This document shows, one piece after another, positions 8,237-16,678 of a DNA stretch of 64,000 nucleotides (positions within the stretch are counted from its first letter, which is position 1; the number at the start of each line of letters is the position of its first letter). Origin of the DNA: DASWJZ01 sp963720705. Lineage in GTDB: Bacteria > Pseudomonadota > Alphaproteobacteria > Rhizobiales > Afifellaceae. Location: positions 496,001 through 560,000 of the forward strand of contig CAVRGJ010000002.1 of NCBI GenBank assembly GCA_963720705.1, in the 5' to 3' direction. The notes beneath the pieces are model-generated. The model worked only from the letters and a program-made list of their open reading frames with translations. It was not told the origin of the DNA and did not search any database. The position numbers and the translations under genes are program-made.

Positions 8237-8809
8237 ATGAATGAAGGGCTGGTGCACTACCTGAAGACCCGCCGCACGATTCCGGCTTCGCAACTTGGCG
8301 AGCCGGCGCCCGACCCCGAGACGCTCCGTGCCATGCTGACGATCGCGGCGCGCGTTCCCGACCACGGCAAGCTCGCGCCATGGCGCTTCATCCTCTTGGA
8401 CCACGCGGCGCGGGAGAAGGCGGTCGCCGGCCTCCAGAAAATCGCGGCGAAGCATCCGGACGAGAAGGAGAGGACGATCAGGGACGCGAAGGCGAAAGGC
8501 TTTTTGGATGCGCCGCTCGTCGTCGCCGTCGTCTCCGCGCCGATCGGCGACCACCCGAAAATCCCGCTCTGGGAGCAGCAGCTTTCGTCCGCCTGCGTGG
8601 CGCTGAACCTGGTCCACGCCGCCAACGCCTACGGCTTTGCCACGAACTGGCTGACCGGCTGGTACGCGTATGACGACGAGGCGAAAGCTTGGCTCGGATT
8701 GAAGCCCGGCGAGAAGGTCACGGGGTTCATCCACATCGGCACGCCGATGGTGCCACCGGTTGAGCGGGACCGGCCGGATGTGGAGGCAATTACGAGGGCG
8801 TGGGGGTAA
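8237..8809 (+). CDS. Nitroreductase family flavoprotein
   Basis: The 190-residue protein has the FMN-binding nitroreductase fold. The TRRTIPASQL N-terminus and ARVPDHGKLAPWRF resemble the RSVRRF and PS-x-x-N-x-QPW regions of the YdjA/RutE-like subgroup. The C-terminal GFIHIGTP segment matches the GYP/GTP-type end motif. I set the start at the ATG at 8237; the longer open frame extending left runs antisense to another gene and is not credible. It probably reduces nitro, quinone or enone compounds with NAD(P)H. Its 3' end overlaps the convergent lyase gene by 20 bases. Confidence 0.92.
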   Translation: MNEGLVHYLKTRRTIPASQLGEPAPDPETLRAMLTIAARVPDHGKLAPWRFILLDHAAREKAVAGLQKIAAKHPDEKERTIRDAKAKGFLDAPLVVAVVSAPIGDHPKIPLWEQQLSSACVALNLVHAANAYGFATNWLTGWYAYDDEAKAWLGLKPGEKVTGFIHIGTPMVPPVERDRPDVEAITRAWG

Positions 8810-9755
8810 AGACCTCCGGCGCGACCGCGTCAGACTCAGGCGCAGATTCTGCTTCGGTTGGCAGGGCTTCGCTCGCCCGCGCCTGGGCGGGACGGGCGGC
8901 CGTCGCGAGGAGGCGCTCCGCGGCCTTCAAGTGCGGGATATCGAGCATCTTGCCGTCGAGCGAGGTGACACCGGTATCGCCTGCCGCAGCAAAGGCGGCA
9001 ACTATGCGCTCCGCCTCGGCGATCGCCTCCGCCGACGGCGTGAAGGCCTCGTTGATCACTTCGACCTGGTCGGGATGGATTGCGAGCTTGCCCAAGAAGC
9101 CGTCGCGCCGCGCCGCGTTGCAGTCGAGCCTGAGCCCATCTAAATCACGGAAGTCGGAATAGACGGCGTCGATCGGCTGAACGCCCGCGGCAACGGCAGC
9201 GAAGAGAGCAAGGCTCCGCACCAGTCGGTTCGGCTCGGTCCACTCGGCGCCTTCGCGGGTCAGAAGCGCGCCGGTCTCGGCCCCCAAATCCTCCGCGCCC
9301 CAGGTGAGCCCGGCAAGGCGCGGGCTCGCGCCGCGATACGTGCCGAGCGTGAAGATTGACGCCGCGCTCTCCGTTGCGAGCACGACAATCTTCGTCGCGC
9401 CGTCGTCGATGCCGTGCAGCGCCTCGCGTACCGCAAGCCTCGCATCGAGCAGCGTCACATCGGCGCCGCTTGCCGCCTTCGGCAGCATGATGCCGTCGGG
9501 CGCGCCGGTCATGACGACATCGAGATCGCCGTCGGCATGAGGCGTCGAAAGAGCGTTGATGCGGACGTAGAGAAGCGGCCTCGGAGCGGCCGAGCGATGC
9601 GCCTTCAGGAAGGCAAGCGCGCTGCGCCGTGCCGTGTCTTTCGCGGCCGGAGCAACGGAATCCTCCAGGTCGACGATCACCGCGTCGGCGCCGGCGCGGA
9701 ACGCCTTGTCGAGCTTCCGCGTGCTGTCGCCGGGAACGAAGAGAAGCGAGCGCAC
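8790..9755 (-). CDS. HpcH/HpaI aldolase or citrate-lyase-beta family CoA ester lyase
   Basis: The 321-residue protein is a CitE-like TIM barrel. Signatures include RSLLFVPGDS at the N-terminus, DLEDSVAP (Mg-binding Glu/Asp), YVRINAL, a Glu in ATESAASI, and GKLAIHPDQVEVIN at the C-terminus. Relatives cleave malyl-CoA, beta-methylmalyl-CoA or citramalyl-CoA, or hydrolyse malyl-CoA. Residues beyond about 285 are an Ala/Pro/Glu-rich extension. The gene begins at a GTG four bases after the MaoC stop, so the two form an operon. Confidence 0.92.
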   Translation of the reverse strand: MRSLLFVPGDSTRKLDKAFRAGADAVIVDLEDSVAPAAKDTARRSALAFLKAHRSAAPRPLLYVRINALSTPHADGDLDVVMTGAPDGIMLPKAASGADVTLLDARLAVREALHGIDDGATKIVVLATESAASIFTLGTYRGASPRLAGLTWGAEDLGAETGALLTREGAEWTEPNRLVRSLALFAAVAAGVQPIDAVYSDFRDLDGLRLDCNAARRDGFLGKLAIHPDQVEVINEAFTPSAEAIAEAERIVAAFAAAGDTGVTSLDGKMLDIPHLKAAERLLATAARPAQARASEALPTEAESAPESDAVAPEVFTPTPS

Positions 9756-9759
9756 TTCT

Positions 9760-10215
9760 CTAGCCTGCCCGCTTCTTCATGAAGGCCTGGCGGCGGCAGA
9801 TCGCAACCAGCGTGTCGTGCTGGTTGAAGCATTTGTGCTCGAATTCGACGATGCCGGCGTCGGCGCGCGACTTCGACTCGCGCTTCGCGATCACCTCGGT
9901 CGTGACGTGCACTGTGTCGCCCTGGAAGAGCGGATTTGGAAAGCGCACGTCGGTCATGCCGAGATTGGCGATCGTCGTGCCGACCGTCGTGTCGTTGACG
10001 GAGATGCCGATCATGAGCCCGAGTGTGAACAGCGAGTTCATGAGCGGCTGGCCCCATTCCGTCTCGGTCTCGCAGTACTGGCGGTCGATATGCAGCGGCT
10101 GCGGGTTCAGAGTCAGGCTGGAGAAGAGGATGTTGTCCATCTCGGTGACGGTGCGCCGAAGCGGATGGCGGAAGAGCTGCGCAGGCGCGAAATCCTCGTA
10201 ATAAAGTCCGGCCAT
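9760..10215 (-). CDS. MaoC family dehydratase (hot-dog fold)
   Basis: The 151-residue protein carries the hydratase-2 type pattern NPQPLHIDRQYC, with catalytic Asp/His positions, and later NLGMTDVRFPNPLFQGDTV. I chose the ATG at 10215, preceded by GGGGG, which begins MAGLYYEDF; the upstream open frame has no family similarity. It likely hydrates an enoyl-CoA. Paired with the adjacent CoA-ester lyase it could act on mesaconyl-CoA or a related C5 intermediate, but single-domain MaoC proteins are shorter than classical mesaconyl-CoA hydratase, so the substrate is open. Confidence 0.9.
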   Translation of the reverse strand: MAGLYYEDFAPAQLFRHPLRRTVTEMDNILFSSLTLNPQPLHIDRQYCETETEWGQPLMNSLFTLGLMIGISVNDTTVGTTIANLGMTDVRFPNPLFQGDTVHVTTEVIAKRESKSRADAGIVEFEHKCFNQHDTLVAICRRQAFMKKRAG

Positions 10216-10286
10216 CCAAGACCCCCAAGAATCAAGACTACCGCCTGACAGCCCGGGCCGAAAGGCCGCCAGGCCCAGCAACAATT

Positions 10287-10318
10287 CGTTAAGGCTCTTT
10301 GTGCACCATTCCTTAACG
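10287..10318. promoter_or_regulatory. Inverted repeat CGTTAAG-N18-CTTAACG
   Basis: A perfect 7-bp inverted repeat lies in the divergent region between the MaoC and DUF2336 genes, with arm centres 25 bp apart. TTAA-containing half-sites are also the core of CtrA boxes, but the spacing does not match the TTAA-N7-TTAA consensus. A dimeric regulator site is possible. Confidence 0.3.
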
Positions 10319-10360
10319 TCGTTGACGCGGGGAAGCGCGCGCGGGGAGCCAAGGATTTCC

Positions 10361-11509
10361 ATGGGCGCGATGGTCGAGAACTTTCTCCAATGGGTGCGGC
10401 GGGCGCCGGTCGCCGGGCGCGTGGGGGCGGCGCGCGAGCTGGCGCGCAACTATCTGCTTCCGGGCCTCCTGGAGGACGAGCGCGAAGAGATCGAGGCGGC
10501 GATGACAATGCTCCTCGACGACCCCGCGATCGAGGTCAGGATGGTGCTCGCGGACGCGCTCGCGGACAGCGAGGAGGCGCCGGCCCATATCATCATGGCG
10601 CTCGCGGCCGACCGCGAGCCGATCGCGACGAATGTGGCGGCGCGCTCGCCGGTCATTCTCGACAGCGAGCTCGTCGACATGGTCGCAGTACGTGGCGAGA
10701 CGATGCAGATCGCGATCGCAGGCCGGCCGTTCCTCTCACGCGCCGTATGCGCTGCGATCGGGGAGGTCGGGACGGTCGAGGCGTGCCGGGCGCTCGTTTC
10801 CAACCGCGGCGCGCGAGTGCCGCGGTTTTCGCTCGACCGCATCGTCGCCAAGCACGGCGACTGCCCGGAACTGCGTCTCGCCCTGCTTGAGCGCAGCGAT
10901 CTTCCCCTCGATGTGCGCGAAATCCTGCTCGGCAGGCTGGCCGAGGCGCTACGCGAGCTCATCGTCGCGCACGGCTGGACCACGCCGGAACGCGCCGCGA
11001 CCGTCACGCAGGACGCGCGCGAATGTGCCACGATCGCCGCTTCCTTCGAGGCGCCGGCGGAAAACATGCCGGCGCTGGTCAGCCAGCTTATCGAGGCCGA
11101 CGCACTGACGCCGGCTTTCCTGATCCGCGCCGTCGCCGCGGGGCAAACGCTTCTCTTCGAGACGGCGCTTTCGGCACTCGCCAAGGTGCCGCGCGAGCGC
11201 GTCTCGGCGCTCATCGCTTCCGGGCGCGCGGCGAATCTGCGCGCGCTGCTGGAAAAGGCGAAGCTGCCGAAGAAGACGTTCCCGGTCTTCGCCGCCGCGA
11301 TCGACGTGATCCGTCAGGGCGGTGCGGATACCGGCGAAAGCGGCGACTACCGTCGTGCCACGCGCCTGATCGATGCGATCGTCGCGCGCTATCAGAAGCG
11401 GCAGGATCGCGAGCTTGACCAGATCCTGGCGCTGCTGCGCCGGTTCGCTCGCGACGCCAAGCGCGCGGCGGCGCGCGACTACGCAGTACAGCTGAACGAG
11501 GCGGCTTAG
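10361..11509 (+). CDS. DUF2336 domain protein
   Basis: The 382-residue protein is all-helical and built of HEAT-like repeats, for example in the stretches around LLDDPAIEVRMVLADALAD and the repeated ALLERSDLPLDVREILL type helices. DUF2336 proteins are common in alphaproteobacteria and their function is unknown. No membrane segment or catalytic motif is seen. I chose the ATG at 10361, preceded by AAGGA; the ATG at 10370 is an alternative. A TTAA inverted repeat lies 43 bases upstream. Confidence 0.88.
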   Translation: MGAMVENFLQWVRRAPVAGRVGAARELARNYLLPGLLEDEREEIEAAMTMLLDDPAIEVRMVLADALADSEEAPAHIIMALAADREPIATNVAARSPVILDSELVDMVAVRGETMQIAIAGRPFLSRAVCAAIGEVGTVEACRALVSNRGARVPRFSLDRIVAKHGDCPELRLALLERSDLPLDVREILLGRLAEALRELIVAHGWTTPERAATVTQDARECATIAASFEAPAENMPALVSQLIEADALTPAFLIRAVAAGQTLLFETALSALAKVPRERVSALIASGRAANLRALLEKAKLPKKTFPVFAAAIDVIRQGGADTGESGDYRRATRLIDAIVARYQKRQDRELDQILALLRRFARDAKRAAARDYAVQLNEAA

Positions 11510-11641
11510 GTCTTTTCGGCACTGCAGGGTCCGCCAAAATAGACGCGCCTTTCGCCGAAGCGCGCGACCGTTTCTTAACCAATCGTTTTGCCTTCCTGGC
11601 CAAGATGCCGGGGTCGAATGGCCGATTGGGCGGGATTTTGT

Positions 11642-12367
11642 ATGGCTGCGTATCGACGGGCGGGCGCGCGCCGGCGTCTCGTGCGGTTTGCCCTCCTCGG
11701 CGTCGCTTTGTGCGGGCTTGGGTCGTGCGGCCACCTTTCGGGCGTCGCGACCCGCGACCGCGACTGCATGGCGCGCGTCATGTATTTCGAGTCGATCCGC
11801 TCAAGCGACGAGGGAATGCTCGCCGTCGGCACCGTCGTGATGAACCGGGTCGAATCCAACAAATACCCGAATAGCGTCTGCGCCGTCGTCGGTCAGCCGA
11901 ACCAATTCGCGGCGGGCGCGCTGTCGCGGGAGATGCCGGCCGGGAGAAGCCGTGACCGCGCCTACCGCGTCGCCGATCAAGTGCTCGCCGGCAAACGCCA
12001 CCGCGGCGTCGGCAAGGCGATGTTCTTTCACACCGCCGGACGCACCTACAGCTACTCGAACATGCACTACGTCGCGGTCGCCGGCGGCAACGCCTTCTAC
12101 GAGCGCAACCAGACCGGTCGCGCCTATATCCCGCGCAGCGTCATCGCCGAAGCGGGCCCGCTCAATTCGGTCAGCGCGCCACGCTGGTTCCTCGGCAGCG
12201 GATATCGTGTCGTCACCGAGAAGCCGGCTCCGGAGCCACCCGCGCCGCAGCCGACCTACGTCGCCGCGGCTGCGCCGCAGTCGCGGCCGGCCTACGTTGA
12301 GGCGCCGCAGCCGCTCGTTCCGCCGACCAGCATCGAAGCGATCATTATCGCCAGCAGCGGGTATTAG
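11642..12367 (+). CDS. SleB-type cell wall hydrolase, probable lipoprotein
   Basis: Starting at 11642 gives a positive N-terminus (MAAYRRAGARRR), a hydrophobic core and a lipobox-like LGSC at about residues 25-28. An alternative ATG at 11618 is preceded by GGGG. The Hydrolase_2 (SleB/CwlJ) domain follows, with the catalytic Glu in MYFESIRSSDEG, then VMNRVESNKYPNSVC, NQFA and GKAMFFHTAG. The enzyme should cut peptidoglycan in the periplasm. The C-terminal 70 residues are rich in Pro, Ala and Gln and end without a known domain. The sequence TTAACCAAT lies about 65 bases upstream. Confidence 0.9.
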   Translation: MAAYRRAGARRRLVRFALLGVALCGLGSCGHLSGVATRDRDCMARVMYFESIRSSDEGMLAVGTVVMNRVESNKYPNSVCAVVGQPNQFAAGALSREMPAGRSRDRAYRVADQVLAGKRHRGVGKAMFFHTAGRTYSYSNMHYVAVAGGNAFYERNQTGRAYIPRSVIAEAGPLNSVSAPRWFLGSGYRVVTEKPAPEPPAPQPTYVAAAAPQSRPAYVEAPQPLVPPTSIEAIIIASSGY

Positions 12368-12369
12368 GC

Positions 12370-12410
12370 GCCGCATCCGGAGATATCCGGATATGCGGCT
12401 CCGTTTTCTT
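12370..12410 (+). terminator. Intrinsic terminator after the SleB-type gene
   Basis: A long stem pairs GCCGCAT with ATGCGGC and CCGGA with TCCGG, with a 2-base bulge. It is followed by CCGTTTTCTTTC. It lies between convergent genes. Confidence 0.7.
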
Positions 12411-12421
12411 TCGGATGATGG

Positions 12422-13180
12422 CTAGTAGCGGAACTGCTCGGCGAGGATGCGCTCGTCCCACGAATGGTCGTGGTCGAACATGATGAGGGAGGCGACGCTG
12501 CGGTCTTCCTCGATTGCGACCTCGCTCACGCTCTTGAATTCCACGTGGTCGGCGACTGCGTTGACCGGCCGCTTGTCGGCCTCGAGCACGGCAATCACCA
12601 CCTTGACGTGGTTCGGCAGAAGCGCGCCGCGCCAGCGGCGCGGACGGAAGGCACTGATCGGGGTCAGCGCCAGAAGCGGCGCATCGATCGGCAAAATCGG
12701 GCCGTGGGCGGAGAGGTTGTAGGCGGTCGAACCGGCGGGGGTCGCCAGCAGCACGCCGTCGCAGATCAGCTCGTCGAGCCGCACCTGGCCGTCAACGCTG
12801 ATCCTGAGCTTTGCCGCCTGATAGGACTGGCGGAGCAGCGAAACCTCGTTGATCGCGTGCGCCCGGCTCGTCCCGGCCTCATTGACGACGGTCGCAAGCA
12901 GTGGATTGATGGTCTCCACCTTGGCGGCGGCGAGCCGCTCGATCAGCCCGTCGGGCCGGTACTCGTTCATGAGGAAGCCGACCGAGCCCCGGTTCATGCC
13001 ATAGATCGGCTTTCCCGTGCTCATCGTCCGGTGCAGCACGCTCAGCATCAACCCGTCGCCGCCGAGTGCCACCACGACGTCGGCCTCGCCGATCGGCACG
13101 TCGCCGTAACGCGCGCGCAGCACCTCAGCGGCTTCGCTGGCCTCCGGCGCATCGCTTGCAAGAAGAGCGATCCTGGTCAT
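12422..13180 (-). CDS. nadK: NAD kinase
   Basis: The 252-residue enzyme phosphorylates NAD to NADP. Signatures are ALGGDGLMLSVLH (GGDG), GMNRGSVGFLMN, INEVSLLRQ (the NE/D motif) and TPAGSTAYNLSAHGPI. The length fits the short alphaproteobacterial form. It is monocistronic, convergent with the SleB-type gene and divergent from the small gene at 13314. Confidence 0.97.
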   Translation of the reverse strand: MTRIALLASDAPEASEAAEVLRARYGDVPIGEADVVVALGGDGLMLSVLHRTMSTGKPIYGMNRGSVGFLMNEYRPDGLIERLAAAKVETINPLLATVVNEAGTSRAHAINEVSLLRQSYQAAKLRISVDGQVRLDELICDGVLLATPAGSTAYNLSAHGPILPIDAPLLALTPISAFRPRRWRGALLPNHVKVVIAVLEADKRPVNAVADHVEFKSVSEVAIEEDRSVASLIMFDHDHSWDERILAEQFRY

Positions 13181-13204
13181 CGCGGCTAGTTACTATGGCG
13201 CGGT

Positions 13205-13225
13205 GCGAATGGCGAATGGCGAATT
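13205..13225. repeat. Three tandem heptamers GCGAATG/GCGAATT
   Basis: Units are at 13205-13211, 13212-13218 and 13219-13225, just upstream of the gene at 13314. The 12-mer ATGGCGAATTCA formed at the end occurs again near 8195-8206. Short GCGAATG heptad runs look like slippage-prone intergenic repeats. Confidence 0.6.
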
Positions 13226-13313
13226 CACTGGGAAAACCAGAGCCGGCGGCGCACCGTATCTGCGGTCGCGACCCGGGTGCCGCCCGTGGTTTGGCGATAT
13301 TGAGGAGAGCGAA

Positions 13314-13613
13314 ATGCGCACAATGCTGAAGATCACCATGCCGGTCGAGGCGGGCAATCGCGCTATCAAGGACGGTAGGCTCAACAAGATCATCCAGGCA
13401 ACCATCGCGAAGCTCAAGCCGGAGGCCTCCTATTTCGTGGCCGACGCGGGGGTGCGGAGCGCAATGTTCTTCTTCGACATGAAGGACTCTTCCGAGATCC
13501 CGATCATCGCGGAGCCGCTCTTCATCGAGCTCGAAGCCAAGGTTGAGCTCTATCCGGCCATGAACGGTGCCGATCTGCAGAAGGGTCTTGCCGCCGCGAT
13601 GGCTGCCATGTGA
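13314..13613 (+). CDS. Small conserved-looking alpha/beta protein, unknown function
   Basis: The 99-residue protein starts at the ATG at 13314 behind GAGGAGAG. Its pattern is a beta strand (MLKITMPVEAG), an amphipathic helix (NKIIQATIAKLKPEA), strands (SYFVADAG, AMFFFDM), and a C-terminal helix with a repeated Ala-Ala-Met ending. The layout resembles a ferredoxin-like dimeric barrel. I recall similar small proteins across bacteria but cannot name the family. It stands alone between nadK and 13910-14206. Confidence 0.75.
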   Translation: MRTMLKITMPVEAGNRAIKDGRLNKIIQATIAKLKPEASYFVADAGVRSAMFFFDMKDSSEIPIIAEPLFIELEAKVELYPAMNGADLQKGLAAAMAAM

Positions 13614-13909
13614 ACGCCAGAAAGGCGTCGCGGCTGCGCCCCATCCGCGCCGCGGCGCCGCTTCATTTGGCCCGCTTAGTATTCGGTAGAAGTCATCGGA
13701 TCGACGTAGTCGAAGATTATTAATCGACTGCATTTTAGAAGTCGAAAGCTCAGGTTCTTGGGACACCGGGCGAGGGGGTTGCTGGCAGTTCAGATTAACC
13801 CTCTACGGACCAATCCCTGGCGTGTTGGTTAAGAGTCCGTTAGTCCGTCGTCGACCCCGAGCCGACAGATGGACCGTCGTAAGCGGCTCGCGATCTGAGG
13901 AGAAGGGTG
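13614..13909. other. Intergenic region with TTAA box and inverted repeats
   Basis: No gene is seen. An AGTCGA/TCGACT inverted repeat spans 13708-13729, and another GTCGA follows at 13741. At 13829-13843 the sequence TTAAGAGTCCGTTAG matches the CtrA consensus TTAA-N7-TTAA in all but the last base, about 65 bases upstream of the next gene. These are candidate regulatory sites only. Confidence 0.4.
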
Positions 13910-14206
13910 ATGGGTAAGCTGAATATCGGCATCGAGATCCGCGATTTCGATTTGGAGCGGATGGGCTTTTCGCTCTCCGTTCTCGACGACAGCAAGAAGC
14001 GACAGTCTTCCGAAGCTTATCTGCGCATGACGCTTACCGAGCTAAATATTTTCCTCGGCGCGTTGAAGGCGGCCGAGCGCGACATCGAGGTGTCGACGGT
14101 CGAACCGTCGGGCGTCTCCAAGCTGCCGACCGTCAAGGTCAGCCGCTCCCGCGAGGCGGAGGCCGCGCCCGACTTCCGCGGCGAAAAATTCATCGCCGCC
14201 GAGTAG
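13910..14206 (+). CDS. Small soluble protein, unknown function
   Basis: The 98-residue protein starts at the ATG at 13910 behind GGAGAAGG; a GTG three bases upstream is less likely. The N-terminal half is a strand-rich segment (LNIGIEIRDFDLERMGFSL) followed by a helix (LTELNIFLGALKAAERDI). The C-terminal third is charged and probably disordered. No motif is recognised. It is the last gene before the composition changes. Confidence 0.65.
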   Translation: MGKLNIGIEIRDFDLERMGFSLSVLDDSKKRQSSEAYLRMTLTELNIFLGALKAAERDIEVSTVEPSGVSKLPTVKVSRSREAEAAPDFRGEKFIAAE

Positions 14207-14232
14207 TTGCCGGCAGCCAAACCCGCAGCAAG

Positions 14233-14255
14233 CGCCCCCGCGAGTTTCGGGGGCG
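14233..14255. terminator. GC-rich hairpin after 13910-14206
   Basis: A perfect 8-bp stem, CGCCCCCG with CGGGGGCG, encloses a 7-base loop and lies 27 bases after the stop codon. It lacks a T tract, so termination strength is uncertain. Confidence 0.5.
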
Positions 14256-14551
14256 AGGGATGTCACACTTCGTCCCCAAGGCATTGACGCTGCTTGTCGC
14301 TTAAGTGGCAGCCGCCGGCCGAATGCCGTTCACGATCTTCACCGCGGCGCGGGCGGCGCCGAAGCCGCTGTTGATGTTGGCCGTAACGACGCTAGGCGCG
14401 CACGGGGAGAGCGCGCTTGTTAGCGCCGCTCTCCCGCCGTGCAGGGGCGAGGGGGCAATTGCCGCCATGCACGAGTTCCTGTGGCAAAGGCGGCGCGGAG
14501 AACGCAGCGATTGGGAGTGGAGCAGCTACGCTTCCCCGGCGATCGCCCGGC
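14256..14551. other. Gene-free stretch at the left edge of the accessory region
   Basis: No supported gene is seen. The few open frames have no motif, family match or ribosome binding site. GC content falls from here toward the right. Confidence 0.4.
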
Positions 14552-15766
14552 TCAGCCGTCCGTGTCAAACCGAGGCCCATAGTGCTCGGACCCCAGCGCA
14601 GCAATCTGCTCCCAAGTAATCAACCCACTGGACAGTCCCTTCATCAGGATGAATGGCTGCATCATCGGTTCGACAAACCGGTAGCGGTGCTTTCGCTTGG
14701 AGCCGGTCCGCATGAGAACGGATCCACAATCCTCTTCGCAAAGCCGTTTGAGGTGATACCCGTATCCGGACAGGAACGCCTTGTCCTTGCCCATAAGCTC
14801 CGCCAGAGGCACACGCAGATCGTTAGGGCCGAAGTAGCCGACACTATCGACAGGCGCCAAGGCTGAGGCGAGGAGGACCTTGCCAAAAATGCCGATCTCG
14901 CGGGAGCCACGGGTCGCCCTGAGGTATTGGTCTTTGACGATCTCCGCGGTTTCGCTGACGCATGCCCCGATCGCGCCGTCGATATGCTCGACGCCAATCG
15001 TGAACGTGCGCAACTCAAGCGCCTTTCTTGCCGCTTGTTGACCAAGAAGGTGCGCGTAGTGCGGGAGCCCGGCTGAGATCGAAATAATGCGGAACGACGC
15101 ATCGGGCGAAATCGTCATCCCCGCCTTGCCGGAAGACCTTTCGACGGTCTCAGCCAGCTCGGCCATATTCATCCTGCGCATCGGAATCTGACGGAGGCAG
15201 CGCAAGATCGAAGCGTGCTCTTCGATGAGGTCGTTGACGGAGTCGGCGACACCGACCAGGAACACCGTCGCCGGGATCGAGCGATCCGAGAGGTTCTTGA
15301 TGGTGTTGGCGATAAGGCTCCTGACCTCGCGGGTCATGAGCTTGTCGAACTCGTCGAGAATGATGATGGGACGCCCCGTGGACAACTCGACGACGACATC
15401 GTCGGGTTCGATCCGCCCGGGGTATTTTCGCAGCAGTTCTCCGCTTGGCTCCAGCCGGCGGAAGACTTTCCTCCACACAGCCGAGAAATCGTCGCTTGGA
15501 TGGCAATTTACATGGATGCACGCCGAGGAGCGCAATCGTGCGGCGAACGTGTTTGCGAGAGACGACTTTCCGACGCCGCGTTCTCCATACAAAATCGCGT
15601 GCTGCCCTCGCTGCACTACGACTTCGATCATCCTTTCAATCTGGGTTGCGCGGCCCGCAAGAAGGCTGAGTTCTTCGATTGGCGCGCCCGGACTAAACGC
15701 ATGAAGGGCGCGGTAGATTCGCGCCTGCCAATTCTCCTCGACCTGGAAGTTATGCGCCATCGTCAT
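14552..15766 (-). CDS. AAA+ ATPase with Orc1/Cdc6-like architecture
   Basis: The 404-residue protein has Walker A GERGVGKSS at about residue 62, Walker B IIILDEFDKL near 135, and sensor and arginine-bearing segments (RCLRQIPMRRM). Its C-terminal third looks like a helical lid and a winged helix (YGYHLKRLCEEDCGSV). This is the layout of the ATP-binding proteins related to Orc1/Cdc6 and TniB-like ATPases. The start at 15766 is fixed by an ATGA overlap with the upstream gene, so translation is coupled. No transposase or nuclease partner is visible. Function is open: DNA handling or signalling. Confidence 0.8.
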   Translation of the reverse strand: MTMAHNFQVEENWQARIYRALHAFSPGAPIEELSLLAGRATQIERMIEVVVQRGQHAILYGERGVGKSSLANTFAARLRSSACIHVNCHPSDDFSAVWRKVFRRLEPSGELLRKYPGRIEPDDVVVELSTGRPIIILDEFDKLMTREVRSLIANTIKNLSDRSIPATVFLVGVADSVNDLIEEHASILRCLRQIPMRRMNMAELAETVERSSGKAGMTISPDASFRIISISAGLPHYAHLLGQQAARKALELRTFTIGVEHIDGAIGACVSETAEIVKDQYLRATRGSREIGIFGKVLLASALAPVDSVGYFGPNDLRVPLAELMGKDKAFLSGYGYHLKRLCEEDCGSVLMRTGSKRKHRYRFVEPMMQPFILMKGLSSGLITWEQIAALGSEHYGPRFDTDG

Positions 15767-16287
15767 AGAAGTACGCCGCCCTCGCGCTTCGTAAGTTTTG
15801 TTAGTTCGCCTTCCGGCCCCCCACCTTTCGAGATACGTCTTGATGTACAACGCGACTGGCATGATCGTCCGCAATTCGCTTTGATGGGCGCCCGCACCTC
15901 CAGGCCGCATGCCCAATGAGGCGTGCATTCACTCAAAACGATCTCGGATATGCCCCGTTTTTCCGCGAACTCTTGGCCAATGCCTGAAGAGAATCTCAAG
16001 ACCTCGATAGGTTCACCTCGCAAGTCCGGACTGTGGCTTGCGATGATGCTACCCTTTTCCGCGGAAAGAGAGATGTAGTCAGTTTGAGCGATGGCTACCG
16101 CTATCGCTGTAGACAAGGCGCCAAGCCTGCAGGAATGCCGCTGTCGGAGGGTCGATAGCACATCCCTCATAAGTCGACCGGGCCGCGCGTCGTCCTCCAG
16201 CCTATCGATATCGGTGCGCTGGAGCTGACGCTCGTAACCTAGGCTCGCAATCGCCGGCGGGTCCCTAAAGTCGAGAGTTGACGGCAA
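15763..16287 (-). CDS. Unknown protein coupled to the AAA+ ATPase
   Basis: The 174-residue protein shares an ATGA stop/start with the ATPase gene, so the two act together. Residues 50-135 (LSTAIAVAIAQTDYISLSA through SECTPHWACGLEV) look like an ordered alpha/beta domain. The last 40 residues are very basic and low in complexity. An alternative frame in that segment also looks protein-like, so a frameshift near 15870 is possible. No family is recognised. Confidence 0.55.
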   Translation of the reverse strand: MPSTLDFRDPPAIASLGYERQLQRTDIDRLEDDARPGRLMRDVLSTLRQRHSCRLGALSTAIAVAIAQTDYISLSAEKGSIIASHSPDLRGEPIEVLRFSSGIGQEFAEKRGISEIVLSECTPHWACGLEVRAPIKANCGRSCQSRCTSRRISKGGGPEGELTKLTKREGGVLL

Positions 16288-16678
16288 CCTCGCTGAGCTC
16301 TGACGGCATGTTTCGCGAGGAAGTGCGCTCTGCCAATTGCGACACGGCCGGAACGAGACTGGTCGTCCGATACTTTTGGATGACCACGCCTAAGGGGGCA
16401 GCCTTCAGCCGATTGTCGGGCTGGTGTCGTAGCATCCACGGGATGCATCGTTGCCTTCCCTGCGATGACGCTCAGCTAATTCATTCCTGCGGTCGCGGGG
16501 CCACACCGGCCGGGCGCGGCGTCCCTGCCTCGCCCGAGACCCGCGTTCCGGTCGGTGACCAATTCCTGTCAAGTTATTCGTTCTCGCACCCACATGCGCC
16601 TTGCGGAATATGAGGAGGTAAAGGGGTAGCTCGCTGCGAGCCACAAAGGCTGGCTTCAATCAGATCCAGCCGGTCGGC
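16288..16678. other. Gene-free stretch
   Basis: The short open frames here have no start signals or recognisable products. The region separates the ATPase pair from the broken porin gene. Confidence 0.4.

Noticed and set aside
13205..13245. Short resemblance to lacZ-alpha cloning vector sequence (GAATTCACTGG, ACTGGGAAAACC)
   Set aside because: The matching pieces are short and in the wrong order, and the flanks do not match vector; it is likely chance plus the GCGAATG heptad repeat.
14301..14400. Minus-strand frame with VTANINSGFGAARAAVK, possible gene remnant
   Set aside because: It looks somewhat protein-like but has no start, no identifiable family, and high GC makes such open frames common.
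14305..14619. Plus-strand 104-residue frame
   Set aside because: It overlaps the ATPase gene end, has no ribosome binding site and no recognisable pattern.
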